Shown piece after piece: positions 1 through 7,271 of a stretch of DNA of 10,595 nucleotides (within the stretch, counting starts at the first letter, position 1; the number at the start of each line of letters is the position of its first letter). This DNA is from an uncultured Saprospiraceae bacterium. GTDB taxonomy: Bacteria; Bacteroidota; Bacteroidia; Chitinophagales; Saprospiraceae. The stretch is taken from assembly GCA_938039305.1 (NCBI GenBank), contig CALHUZ010000572.1, forward strand, positions 1 to 10,595, read 5' to 3'. The translations under genes were made by a program, and so were the position numbers. Below the pieces are notes generated by a model. The model had not been told where the DNA came from. It made no database searches and saw only the letters and a list, made by a program, of their open reading frames with translations.

Positions 1-1850
1 GCCTCGGGTATTTCAGATGAGTTTGCCTTCGCCATAAGTGGAAGATCTGAAGACTTGACAATCGTGAGGGTGGTATCTATCGGAGGGTTGTTTATCACTT
101 GAACACTCTGATCCGGCCAAGTTATTGTTAGAGATTCAACGACCTCACTCTGTCCTAACCCAAATACTAATCCAGGTGCCACACTACTTTGAAATCCTCG
201 ATTCATATAGTGCTCTTGAGATTGCTTCCCAGAAGCTGATACTATTTCTACTTGTGCTCCGATAGCCAATCTGTTATTACTATCTTCTTCTTTTAACTCG
301 ACACCTAAGAAGTGATTACTCTTTAAGTCACTGTTGTTTTTATAAACACTGGCTGCTATATTGACATTGTTGATCACGAGATCAAGATCACCATCATTGT
401 CTAAATCACCATATGCTGCGCCATTGCTAAATTCTTCATTTCTAAACCCAAGCTCTTCTGCTTTATTCTTAAAAGTAAGATTCCGTTGATTGACAAAAGC
501 ATAATTGTCAATTGGGTTGGTCGGCAGATATGATACGAAATCTCTAAAGTCATATCTACCTTTCTCAGTAACGATTTTCTTAACCGCATCCTTATCGTCT
601 ATAAAGTTCGCGAAGTCGAGATACATGATGTCGTGATAGATACCATTGCACACATAGATATCTTTCCAACCATCATTGTCAAAATCAAACATCAATGCCC
701 CCCAACTCCAATCAGTAGCAGATACACCACTCATGGCAGCCGTCTCTCTGAAGTTTCCTTGGCCAGTATTGACCTGGAGGCAGTTTTGCAAAATTTGAAA
801 ATGATAGCTCGACCTAAATTTTATATCTTCCAGATGAAAAGGGTCGAACTGCGTCATAGCCTTTAATCTATAATTGTCAGCAGCAAGCATATCTGTACTA
901 AAGATATCTTGCAAGCCATCGTTGTTGATATCACCTATATCAGCCCCCATACTTGATACTGAGCAGATGCTCATACGATCTCCAAGGTCTTCATCAAATG
1001 TTCCATCACCATTGTTGATGTAGAGATAGTCTCTCTCCCAGAAGTCATTGCTTATATAAATGTCTGGGTATCTGTCACCAGTGACATCACCAATCGAAAC
1101 GCCAAGTCCGAATCCAATTGCACTACTGTAAATACCTGCTTCTTTTGTAACATCAGTGAAAGTGTTGCCATCATTTCGCATCAGCTTATCTCCCCCTAAA
1201 GGATCATTTTCTTCTCGAGTACGACTATATATATCTATCTTACTTGGATCTTTAAAACTATTGTTGAGTATATAGCAATCGAGATCCCCATCAAGGTCAT
1301 AATCAAAGAAGCTGGCATGAGTTGAATAACCACCATTGTCTAGGTTATAGGCCGATGCCTTTTCAGTGAAGGTACCATCGCCATTGTTTATAAATAGTTC
1401 GTTCTTCTTATTGTCACCGGCGACGTCACCAGAGTTGGAAACGTATATATCGATAAAGCCATCGGCGTTGATATCAACCATAGAAGCTCCAGTGCTCCAT
1501 CCTCTACTACCTGAAACACCTGCAGTGTTAGTCGCATCGGTAAATGTAAAATCACCTTTGTTTAAGTAAAGTCTATTCGGTAAAAGATTAGCCGTAAAGT
1601 AAATATCATCGAGGCCGTCATTATTTACATCTCCTATAGCTACGCCTCCACCGTTATAAAAGTTGCGATAAGAAAGTACATTAAAGTCTTTACCATCTTC
1701 GACTTTATTTATGAAGTCTACACCACTATTTTCTGGCTCGATATACTCGAATAAAGCATCTCCATCATTTGACATGATCGACTTAGATGGCTCATCAGAA
1801 CAGCCAACAAGTAACACCAAAAATAGAACGAAAGGAATACTCTTTAACAT
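1..1850 (-). CDS. FG-GAP/VCBS-repeat surface lipoprotein with ASPIC/UnbV domain (3' end beyond window)
   Basis: The frame is open from an ATG at 1850 to the left edge, giving 616 codons with no stop or frameshift. The N-terminus is a lipoprotein signal: a hydrophobic stretch, then the lipobox LVGC with Cys17 as the expected lipidated residue. Residues 60-495 hold seven Asp-rich loops of the FG-GAP/VCBS type at about 73-84, 125-136, 182-193, 254-265, 306-317, 388-399 and 481-492, for example GDVNNDGLDDIY. Such loops normally bind Ca2+ in a beta-propeller. The fourth (GDVTGDRYPDIY) has Arg where Gly is usual. Residues about 525-580 match the ASPIC/UnbV domain (NRLAIGAQVEIV, then FGLG and ITWPD). 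Homologues near SusC/SusD genes are usually about 1,000-1,200 residues, so roughly half is missing. It is probably an outer-membrane surface protein for adhesion or ligand handling; its exact role is unknown. It follows the susC/susD pair on the same strand, behind a terminator. Confidence 0.9.
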   Translation of the reverse strand, partial: MLKSIPFVLFLVLLVGCSDEPSKSIMSNDGDALFEYIEPENSGVDFINKVEDGKDFNVLSYRNFYNGGGVAIGDVNNDGLDDIYFTANLLPNRLYLNKGDFTFTDATNTAGVSGSRGWSTGASMVDINADGFIDIYVSNSGDVAGDNKKNELFINNGDGTFTEKASAYNLDNGGYSTHASFFDYDLDGDLDCYILNNSFKDPSKIDIYSRTREENDPLGGDKLMRNDGNTFTDVTKEAGIYSSAIGFGLGVSIGDVTGDRYPDIYISNDFWERDYLYINNGDGTFDEDLGDRMSICSVSSMGADIGDINNDGLQDIFSTDMLAADNYRLKAMTQFDPFHLEDIKFRSSYHFQILQNCLQVNTGQGNFRETAAMSGVSATDWSWGALMFDFDNDGWKDIYVCNGIYHDIMYLDFANFIDDKDAVKKIVTEKGRYDFRDFVSYLPTNPIDNYAFVNQRNLTFKNKAEELGFRNEEFSNGAAYGDLDNDGDLDLVINNVNIAASVYKNNSDLKSNHFLGVELKEEDSNNRLAIGAQVEIVSASGKQSQEHYMNRGFQSSVAPGLVFGLGQSEVVESLTITWPDQSVQVINNPPIDTTLTIVKSSDLPLMAKANSSEIPE

Positions 1851-1904
1851 GTACTCAAAGGTAAGATGAATGATTTTATAACGCTTACTAGAACACGTCT
1901 ATTC

Positions 1905-1940
1905 AAACAAAAAAGGAGCACTCAAAACGAGTGCTCCTTT
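1905..1940 (-). terminator. Intrinsic terminator after the susD-like gene
   Basis: A perfect 12-bp stem, AAAGGAGCACTC, lies at 1912-1923 and pairs with 1929-1940 around a 5-base loop. On the minus strand it is followed at once by a T-rich run (CCTTTTTTGTTTG). It starts 24 bp past the stop codon of the susD-like gene and ends about 55 bp before the start of the FG-GAP lipoprotein gene. It should therefore end most susC-susD transcripts and lower read-through into the lipoprotein gene. The U-tract side supports minus-strand use. The plus strand side is A-rich before the hairpin and has only a short T-run after it. Confidence 0.9.
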
Positions 1941-1963
1941 ATATAATTTAGCTAAACCAGGTA

Positions 1964-3655
1964 TTAGTAACCAGGGTTTTGCACTAGTCTCGCTTCTCCT
2001 TCTACTTTACTTAGTTCTATCTGAACTGTAGGTAGTGGATATAAGTCATTCTTAGGTGACTGGTATCTTCCTGCTGGCGTCAAATAAGCTGATCTCTTAG
2101 GAGTCTCCTCATCAAGATACTTATTCATCACTTGCTCTGCGATACCCCATCTTCTAAGATCAAAGAATCTGTGTCCTTCAAGACCAAGCTCTAATCTTCT
2201 CTCGAATCTTACTGCGTCTCTTGCAACACTTGCATCAGTCCATGCATCGTCGTAAGTACCAACAGCGTATGAAGCTGCACCAGTTTCAAGTGCACCTAAG
2301 CTACCATCTGGTTGCTGTGCACATCCTGCTGCTCTTGTTCTAACCATATTAGTCAGTTCACGAGCTCTTTCAAGATTACCTAATTCTACTTCTGCCTCTG
2401 CAAGCATCAATATTACGTCAGCATATCTGATGATAGGCATGTTAACAGGACTAAGTTGAGTAGATACCCAACCAACTGAACTTGCTTCTCCTGGCTCATA
2501 AGCAAACTTCTTAGGACTATATGGACCTGAGAATGCACTTGATCTAATCCAAGCTCCTTCATGAGTTCCAAATCCATAATATGGAATACCATTACGGCCA
2601 ACAGTAATATCCAATCTTGGATCTACTACATCTGTATCAGTTACATCTGCTTCGTTAAATGAAGTCAAGAGCGGAAGACCATTCTCATCTACATGGTGTG
2701 CATTAACAAAGTTCTGTGTTGGCTGGTGGAATCCACAACATCCAAATGGGCTACCACCATGAGGGAAGTTCAATCTGTCACCGAAGTTTCCATTTTGTCC
2801 CTCTGAAGTACCATCATTCACTGATGCTTGGATAGAGAATATATGCTCTGATCCATTTTCACCTGCTGTTGAGAAGATATCTTTAAAGCATGGGCTTAAA
2901 GAATATACTCCGCTATTCACTACTGCATCAAGTGCAGCTTTTGCTCCTGAAAAATCCTTTCCATAAAGCTTCGCCTTACCTAAATATGCTTGAGCAGCTC
3001 CTTTAGTTGCTCTTCCTACTTGACCCTGAGTCAAAGGAAGTGCAGCAGCCGCAGCTTCAAGATCTGCAATAATCAGTGGAAGTGGAGCAACATCATTTGC
3101 TTTTCTAAAGTCTACATCTGCTTCTGTGTAGTAAGGTATGTTACCCCACATCTTGTAAGCATCAAAGTGGAAGTGTGCACGTAGAAACTGAGCTTCTGCG
3201 AGTGTCTTACTTGCAAAACCTGCATCTAACCCTTCTACACTATTCATTAAGTTAATAGTTGCATTAACTCTTGATACACCTTCGTAAAGGATCTTGAACT
3301 TGTCATCGAAGTAGCTATTACCTGGTTGCCAAGTAAATAACTCAATCTCCTCTGACTGTCCTTGATCACCTGCTTCTGAACCTTTGTGAGCATCATCTGA
3401 CATGACACTTCCCCAAATCCAGTTAGATCCTGATGCTGGCCACGGAGAAGAAACCGCTCCCCATGATTCAGCCCATCCATCTAACATAGAATAAGCTGAT
3501 ATCAATGCAGCATCTACTCCTGTTTCGTTACCCAATGTTCCTGCATCCAATGCCCCTTGTGGTGGTGCGTTGAGGAAGTCATCAGAACATGCGAAAAGCA
3601 ACATAGAAGCAAACACTATCGCCGTAAAGCCTAGTAAAATTCTATTATTTTTCAT
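1964..3655 (-). CDS. SusD/RagB-family nutrient-binding outer-membrane lipoprotein
   Basis: The 563-residue product begins with a lipoprotein signal ending in the lipobox LFAC, Cys23 being the predicted acylated residue, followed by the SDDFLNAPPQG stretch typical of SusD proteins. The N-terminal SusD-like region (about 24-240) contains the helical TPR-type segments, including AEAQFLRAHFHFDAYKMWGN around 153-172 and AYLGKAKLYG around 223-232. The C-terminal SusD/RagB domain (about 270-563) includes PIIRYADVILMLAEAEVELG near 407-426 and FERRLELGLEGHRFFDLRRW near 484-503, both hallmark motifs. A Cys-Cys pair sits at 306-307 (FGCCGFHQPTQN). SusD proteins form the lid of the SusC channel and bind ligand at the cell surface. 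The length is normal for the family. The start lies 25 bp after the SusC stop, so the two are almost certainly one operon. The ligand cannot be deduced. Confidence 0.97.
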   Translation of the reverse strand: MKNNRILLGFTAIVFASMLLFACSDDFLNAPPQGALDAGTLGNETGVDAALISAYSMLDGWAESWGAVSSPWPASGSNWIWGSVMSDDAHKGSEAGDQGQSEEIELFTWQPGNSYFDDKFKILYEGVSRVNATINLMNSVEGLDAGFASKTLAEAQFLRAHFHFDAYKMWGNIPYYTEADVDFRKANDVAPLPLIIADLEAAAAALPLTQGQVGRATKGAAQAYLGKAKLYGKDFSGAKAALDAVVNSGVYSLSPCFKDIFSTAGENGSEHIFSIQASVNDGTSEGQNGNFGDRLNFPHGGSPFGCCGFHQPTQNFVNAHHVDENGLPLLTSFNEADVTDTDVVDPRLDITVGRNGIPYYGFGTHEGAWIRSSAFSGPYSPKKFAYEPGEASSVGWVSTQLSPVNMPIIRYADVILMLAEAEVELGNLERARELTNMVRTRAAGCAQQPDGSLGALETGAASYAVGTYDDAWTDASVARDAVRFERRLELGLEGHRFFDLRRWGIAEQVMNKYLDEETPKRSAYLTPAGRYQSPKNDLYPLPTVQIELSKVEGEARLVQNPGY

Positions 3656-3680
3656 TTATGATAAATTTTTATTTTGTTGA

Positions 3681-6600
3681 TTAGAATGTAGCATTAACAC
3701 CAAACATGATCACTTTGTTCGATGGATAGTTTCCAAAGTCAAAGCCTGCATTCTGGTCGCTATTTCCATTAACGTTGAAACTTGATAATTCAGGATCAAT
3801 TCCCTCATAGCCTGTTAGCGTTAATAGGTTCTGTCCTTGTAGATAAACTCTTATAGAACCAATACCTGAATTTCCAAGACTTGATCCTGGTATAGTATAA
3901 CCTACTTGGAGTGTTCTCATTCTTACATAAGATCCATTCTCAATATAGAAATCAGTAGACTTCTCACTGAAAGTATCTCCCTCATCTATGATTGGCCAGT
4001 CTCCATCAGGATTGTTTGTTGGGTGAAATGCTCTGTCCAATAAATCATCACTCACGTTAGAGTTGAAGAATCTAAATACTTCAAACAACTTATTATAGTT
4101 GTAAATATCATTTCCAATCGTTCCTGTGAAGAAAGCAGAGATATCAACATTACCAAAGTTCACACCAAGGTTAAGACCTAATGTTAGATCTGGGTGATAG
4201 CTACCTATAGTACCAAGATCCGCATCATTGATCTGACCGTCTCCATTAAGATCTTTTAATCTTATTCTACCGATTGCCTTTCCATCTTGTGCAGCATGTG
4301 CATCTACTTCTGCTTGGCTTCTAAATAGTCCATCTGACTGCCATCCGTAGAATGAGCCAATAGATCCACCAACTGGATTCCATCTGATTAAACCAATTCT
4401 TCCTGTTCCATTAGGGAAGAAAGATTCTCTTTCACCATCGATCGCTAGTATAGTATTCTTGTAGTGGCCAACATTAAGTCCAATATTGAAACCAACATCA
4501 GAAGAAATTTTGTCTCTATATTCTATAGATAGATCAACACCTGTATTCTCCATCTCAGCGATGTTCACAAATGGTGCAGATGCAGTACCCGCTGGACCAG
4601 GTAAAGCAGGGTTAAACAATAGTCCATCTGTAGTTCTATTGTACCAGTCAAATACGAAGTTGAATTTTCCTCCGCTAAGCGCTAAATCAAATCCAACGTT
4701 AAGTGACTTGTTCTCCTCCCACTTAGAATCTGGATTACCACGACCTGTAAGTGCATAACCTGTTACGATACCTGTATTGGCACCAGTAATATCATAGAAG
4801 GAATTACCTGGACCTCCACCAAATCTATTTACTGTGTTACCACCTGGTATAGATTGATTTCCAGTGATTCCATAACCAACTCTCAACTTAAGATCATCGA
4901 TTACATCAACATCCTTCAAGAATGATTCTTCTGAAAGTCTCCATCCAAAACTTGCAGCAGGGAATACACCATATCTGAAGTTAGGACCAAAGTTAGATGA
5001 ACCGTCTCTACGTACAGTTAAGCTCAATAGGTACTTGTCATCGTATGCGTAATCAACCTTTCCAAATACAGAAGCTATCGAATTAAAATATCCATTAGAG
5101 AATACATTTCTTGAACCTGGATCTGCAAGACCTGTGTTCAAGTACCAAGCATTGATATCATCTGTAAAGTAGTTCGCTAAAGAACCACCGATTGTTCTTC
5201 CTGAATTCTTGATAGCTTCATATCCTACAAATGCCGTTAAAGCATGCTGATCGCCTATGTTGAAATCATATGACAATGTATTCGTCCATGTCCAGTTGAA
5301 GCCATTTGAATTTTGCTCATTGAAGCCATTGTTAATAGTTGGCTCTGAGTTTTCAAAAGAAGGAAAGCTAAATCCTTGTGTAAAGTTGTTGAAGAAATCA
5401 ACTCCGAAGCTTGTTCTAAAGTTAAGGCCTTCTACAATCTCTACTCCTGCATATGCATTTCCTAAGATCTTATAAAAAGTACCTATGTTATCTTTTGCTC
5501 TTACCTGTCTTGCTACAGGGTTAGATCCATTACTTAATCCGTTGGCTTTTCCACCTGCAAAATTCTCACCTGAGATATCATAAATAGGTATGATAGACCC
5601 GAGCTTAAGAATTTGAGTCATTGTATTTTGCTCACTTTGGTTTCCACCAGACTGACCAACTGACTGTGAACGAGCAATTGAGAGGTTTTCACCAAATGTG
5701 AACTTTCCTCTTTTGAATTCTGAGTTAGCTCTTACACTTGCTCTTCTAAAGAAAGTCTCAATTAATGTTCCTTGCTGGTTTAAATAACCTGCACTTACGT
5801 TAAATCTTGCATGCTCATTTCCACCAGAAATACCTAAAGTATGCTCTGTTGTTGGTGCTGATTTAAAAGTTTCATTCCACCAATCCGTAGCACCTGATCT
5901 CATGATCAAGTTGTTAGGATAACTATAGTTAGCATCATTTACTGGATTGTTTCCAGGATATCCACTGTAGTCACCAGCATAGATATATTCAGGAACTACT
6001 CCTCTACCTGCTGAAAAAGGAACGTCTGCAGGAATCTCAATGCCTGCGTTTTCATATGCATCCCACACTACGTTAGAATACTTCGCTGGATCAGTCATAA
6101 GATTGTACTGACCTACTGGGTTCTGAATACCGTAGTTCGCATTGTAAGTAACTACCGTCTTACCAGGCTTTCCTTTTTTCGTTGTAACAATTACAACTCC
6201 ATTGTTCGCACGTGCTCCATATATAGAAGCGGCAGATGCATCCTTCAATACTTGAATTGACTCGATGTCATTGGCGTTTATACCATTGTTAAAGTTGTCC
6301 GTACTCGGAACTCCATCAATAATATAAAGAGGATCATTGTTCTGGAATGAACTGACACCTCTAATTCTGATAGAAGATCCAGCTCCTGGCTCACCAGAAG
6401 TAGAAACCTGTACACCAGATACCTTACCTTGAAGCTTCTGCGTAAAACTTGCTGCAGCTACTTGATTAAGGTCATCACTGTCGACAACAGATACAGCACC
6501 TGTTATGTCTCTTTTTCTTTGGGAAGAATATCCCGTAACTACTACTTCACCAAGAAGCTCACCTACGCTCAAAGAAGCGTCGATAGTAGATCTCGAACCA

Positions 6601-6878
6601 ACTAACTCTTCAATCTCAGTATATCCCACAAAAGAGATAACTAAAATGTCAGTAGCCGCTGCATCAATAGAGTAAGATCCATCAAGGTCAGTGATCGTAC
6701 CCACTGTAGATCCCTTGACAAATACTGAAGCACCAATTAGTGGTTCTCCAGTCTCGGCGTCGGAAACGACACCTGAAACTTGAGCCATCATCATCGTACT
6801 CATAAGAGCACAAACGACAGTGAGCGTCAAGTTTTTAAAACTTAAAAACATGCACTTTTTCATAGATAGCATTTTCAT
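3681..6878 (-). CDS. SusC/RagA-family TonB-dependent outer-membrane transporter
   Basis: The 1,065-residue product begins with a signal peptide that ends near MMMAQ (about residue 33). Next is a carboxypeptidase-regulatory-like beta-sandwich at about 34-104 (GVVSDAETGEPLIGASVFVK). The SusC-type plug at about 107-236 carries GYSSQRKRDITGAV, DPLYIIDGVP and VLKDASAASIYGARANNGVV. The rest is the 22-strand beta-barrel, ending in a terminal aromatic residue (NATF). There is no N-terminal STN/secretin signalling domain, so control through an ECF sigma/anti-sigma relay is not indicated; this fits the adjacent LacI-type regulator. The protein imports ligand handed over by its SusD partner, powered by TonB-ExbBD. 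In-frame Met codons at 1, 3 and 6 all leave a workable signal peptide; the first was kept, though Met6 (MKKCMFLSF) is plausible. The gene is the first of the susC-susD transcription unit and is divergent from the regulator. Confidence 0.97.
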   Translation of the reverse strand: MKMLSMKKCMFLSFKNLTLTVVCALMSTMMMAQVSGVVSDAETGEPLIGASVFVKGSTVGTITDLDGSYSIDAAATDILVISFVGYTEIEELVGSRSTIDASLSVGELLGEVVVTGYSSQRKRDITGAVSVVDSDDLNQVAAASFTQKLQGKVSGVQVSTSGEPGAGSSIRIRGVSSFQNNDPLYIIDGVPSTDNFNNGINANDIESIQVLKDASAASIYGARANNGVVIVTTKKGKPGKTVVTYNANYGIQNPVGQYNLMTDPAKYSNVVWDAYENAGIEIPADVPFSAGRGVVPEYIYAGDYSGYPGNNPVNDANYSYPNNLIMRSGATDWWNETFKSAPTTEHTLGISGGNEHARFNVSAGYLNQQGTLIETFFRRASVRANSEFKRGKFTFGENLSIARSQSVGQSGGNQSEQNTMTQILKLGSIIPIYDISGENFAGGKANGLSNGSNPVARQVRAKDNIGTFYKILGNAYAGVEIVEGLNFRTSFGVDFFNNFTQGFSFPSFENSEPTINNGFNEQNSNGFNWTWTNTLSYDFNIGDQHALTAFVGYEAIKNSGRTIGGSLANYFTDDINAWYLNTGLADPGSRNVFSNGYFNSIASVFGKVDYAYDDKYLLSLTVRRDGSSNFGPNFRYGVFPAASFGWRLSEESFLKDVDVIDDLKLRVGYGITGNQSIPGGNTVNRFGGGPGNSFYDITGANTGIVTGYALTGRGNPDSKWEENKSLNVGFDLALSGGKFNFVFDWYNRTTDGLLFNPALPGPAGTASAPFVNIAEMENTGVDLSIEYRDKISSDVGFNIGLNVGHYKNTILAIDGERESFFPNGTGRIGLIRWNPVGGSIGSFYGWQSDGLFRSQAEVDAHAAQDGKAIGRIRLKDLNGDGQINDADLGTIGSYHPDLTLGLNLGVNFGNVDISAFFTGTIGNDIYNYNKLFEVFRFFNSNVSDDLLDRAFHPTNNPDGDWPIIDEGDTFSEKSTDFYIENGSYVRMRTLQVGYTIPGSSLGNSGIGSIRVYLQGQNLLTLTGYEGIDPELSSFNVNGNSDQNAGFDFGNYPSNKVIMFGVNATF

Positions 6879-6968
6879 ATAACGGTTAATAAAAAATCTT
6901 TCATATCCAATCCGAAGGCTGAATATAGAAATTTATGCAAAACATTAAGATGTCATAAAGCACTTTTG

Positions 6969-6999
6969 TCACGTGATCAATCACACTTTACGAATCACA
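6969..6999. promoter_or_regulatory. Cluster of GTGAT/ATCAC inverted and direct repeats upstream of the SusC-like gene
   Basis: The stretch contains the 8-bp palindrome TCACGTGA (6969-6976), which overlaps the inverted repeat GTGAT-CA-ATCAC (6973-6984). The 7-mer AATCACA occurs at 6979-6985 and again at 6993-6999, a 14-bp period. On the minus strand this reads TGTGATTGATCACG. That resembles a CRP/FNR-type half-site pair, but the spacer is 4 bp rather than the usual 6. It lies about 90-120 bp upstream of the SusC start codon, a reasonable distance for an activator site. The function is inferred from symmetry and position only. Confidence 0.3.
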
Positions 7000-7213
7000 A
7001 GATAGTTCTCATAGATACGTGTGGCGAAAGATTACTGCTGCTTTACATCTCACAGTCTTATAAACGACACCATAAATTTTCTTAATAGGAAATCGTTCGA
7101 ATGTTGCACTAATTCTATACCCTACTTAATCTGGATAGGATAAGCTGAGTCAATGTAACAAGTATTTTTAAAGGCAGAATCAAAACGTAGACATAATTCC
7201 TACAGAATTTAAC

Positions 7214-7237
7214 GGTAACGTTTACGGTAACGTTTAC
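7214..7237. promoter_or_regulatory. Tandem 12-bp repeat, probable operator of the LacI-type regulator
   Basis: GGTAACGTTTAC occurs twice in a row at 7214-7225 and 7226-7237. Each copy has the palindromic core AACGTT with a central CpG, and near-symmetric flanks (GTAA / TTAC offset by one base). LacI-family sites typically have a central CpG, which the hinge helix enters with a Leu side chain. The repeat ends 34 bp before the preferred regulator start (7272) and 13 bp before the upstream ATG (7251). It is about 335 bp from the SusC start. Autoregulation is therefore the simplest reading. The 12-bp spacing would place two dimers close to one helical turn apart. Confidence 0.6.
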
Positions 7238-7271
7238 AATTTTCGTAATTATGTGTTGTAATATTCTAACA

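Larger units (their letters stand above)
6879..7271. promoter_or_regulatory. Divergent control region between the SusC-like and LacI-type genes
   Basis: This 393-bp gap must contain the susC promoter (minus strand) and the regulator promoter (plus strand). I see a perfect 12-bp tandem repeat next to the regulator start, and a cluster of GTGAT/ATCAC half-sites near 6969-6999 on the susC side; both are listed separately. A convincing Bacteroidota-type promoter (TTG spaced from TAnnTTTG) was not found on either strand by eye. The susC leader, up to about 330 bp long, has no obvious terminator-like hairpin. No open frame in the gap looks like a gene. If translation of the regulator starts at the upstream in-frame ATG at 7251, the gap is 21 bp shorter. 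Confidence 0.6.

Noticed and set aside
633..866. Plus-strand open frame of 77 codons
   Set aside because: It lies entirely opposite the FG-GAP lipoprotein coding frame, which is continuous and motif-rich here. The frame has no recognisable features.
1366..1569. Plus-strand open frame of 67 codons
   Set aside because: Antisense shadow of the FG-GAP lipoprotein gene; no domain, signal or separate context.
1856..1863. TACCTTTG on the minus strand, an exact match to the Bacteroidota -7 promoter consensus, just before the FG-GAP lipoprotein start
   Set aside because: It ends only five bases before the ATG, which would make the mRNA nearly leaderless, and no TTG lies at the usual distance upstream. 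Probably chance in AT-rich DNA.
4486..4758. Plus-strand open frame of 90 codons within the SusC-like gene
   Set aside because: Antisense shadow of the beta-barrel coding region, with no recognisable protein features.
6881..6888. AACGGTTA next to the SusC start as a second regulator operator
   Set aside because: It shares only AACGGT with the sequence around the tandem repeat and lacks the AACGTT core; too short to support.
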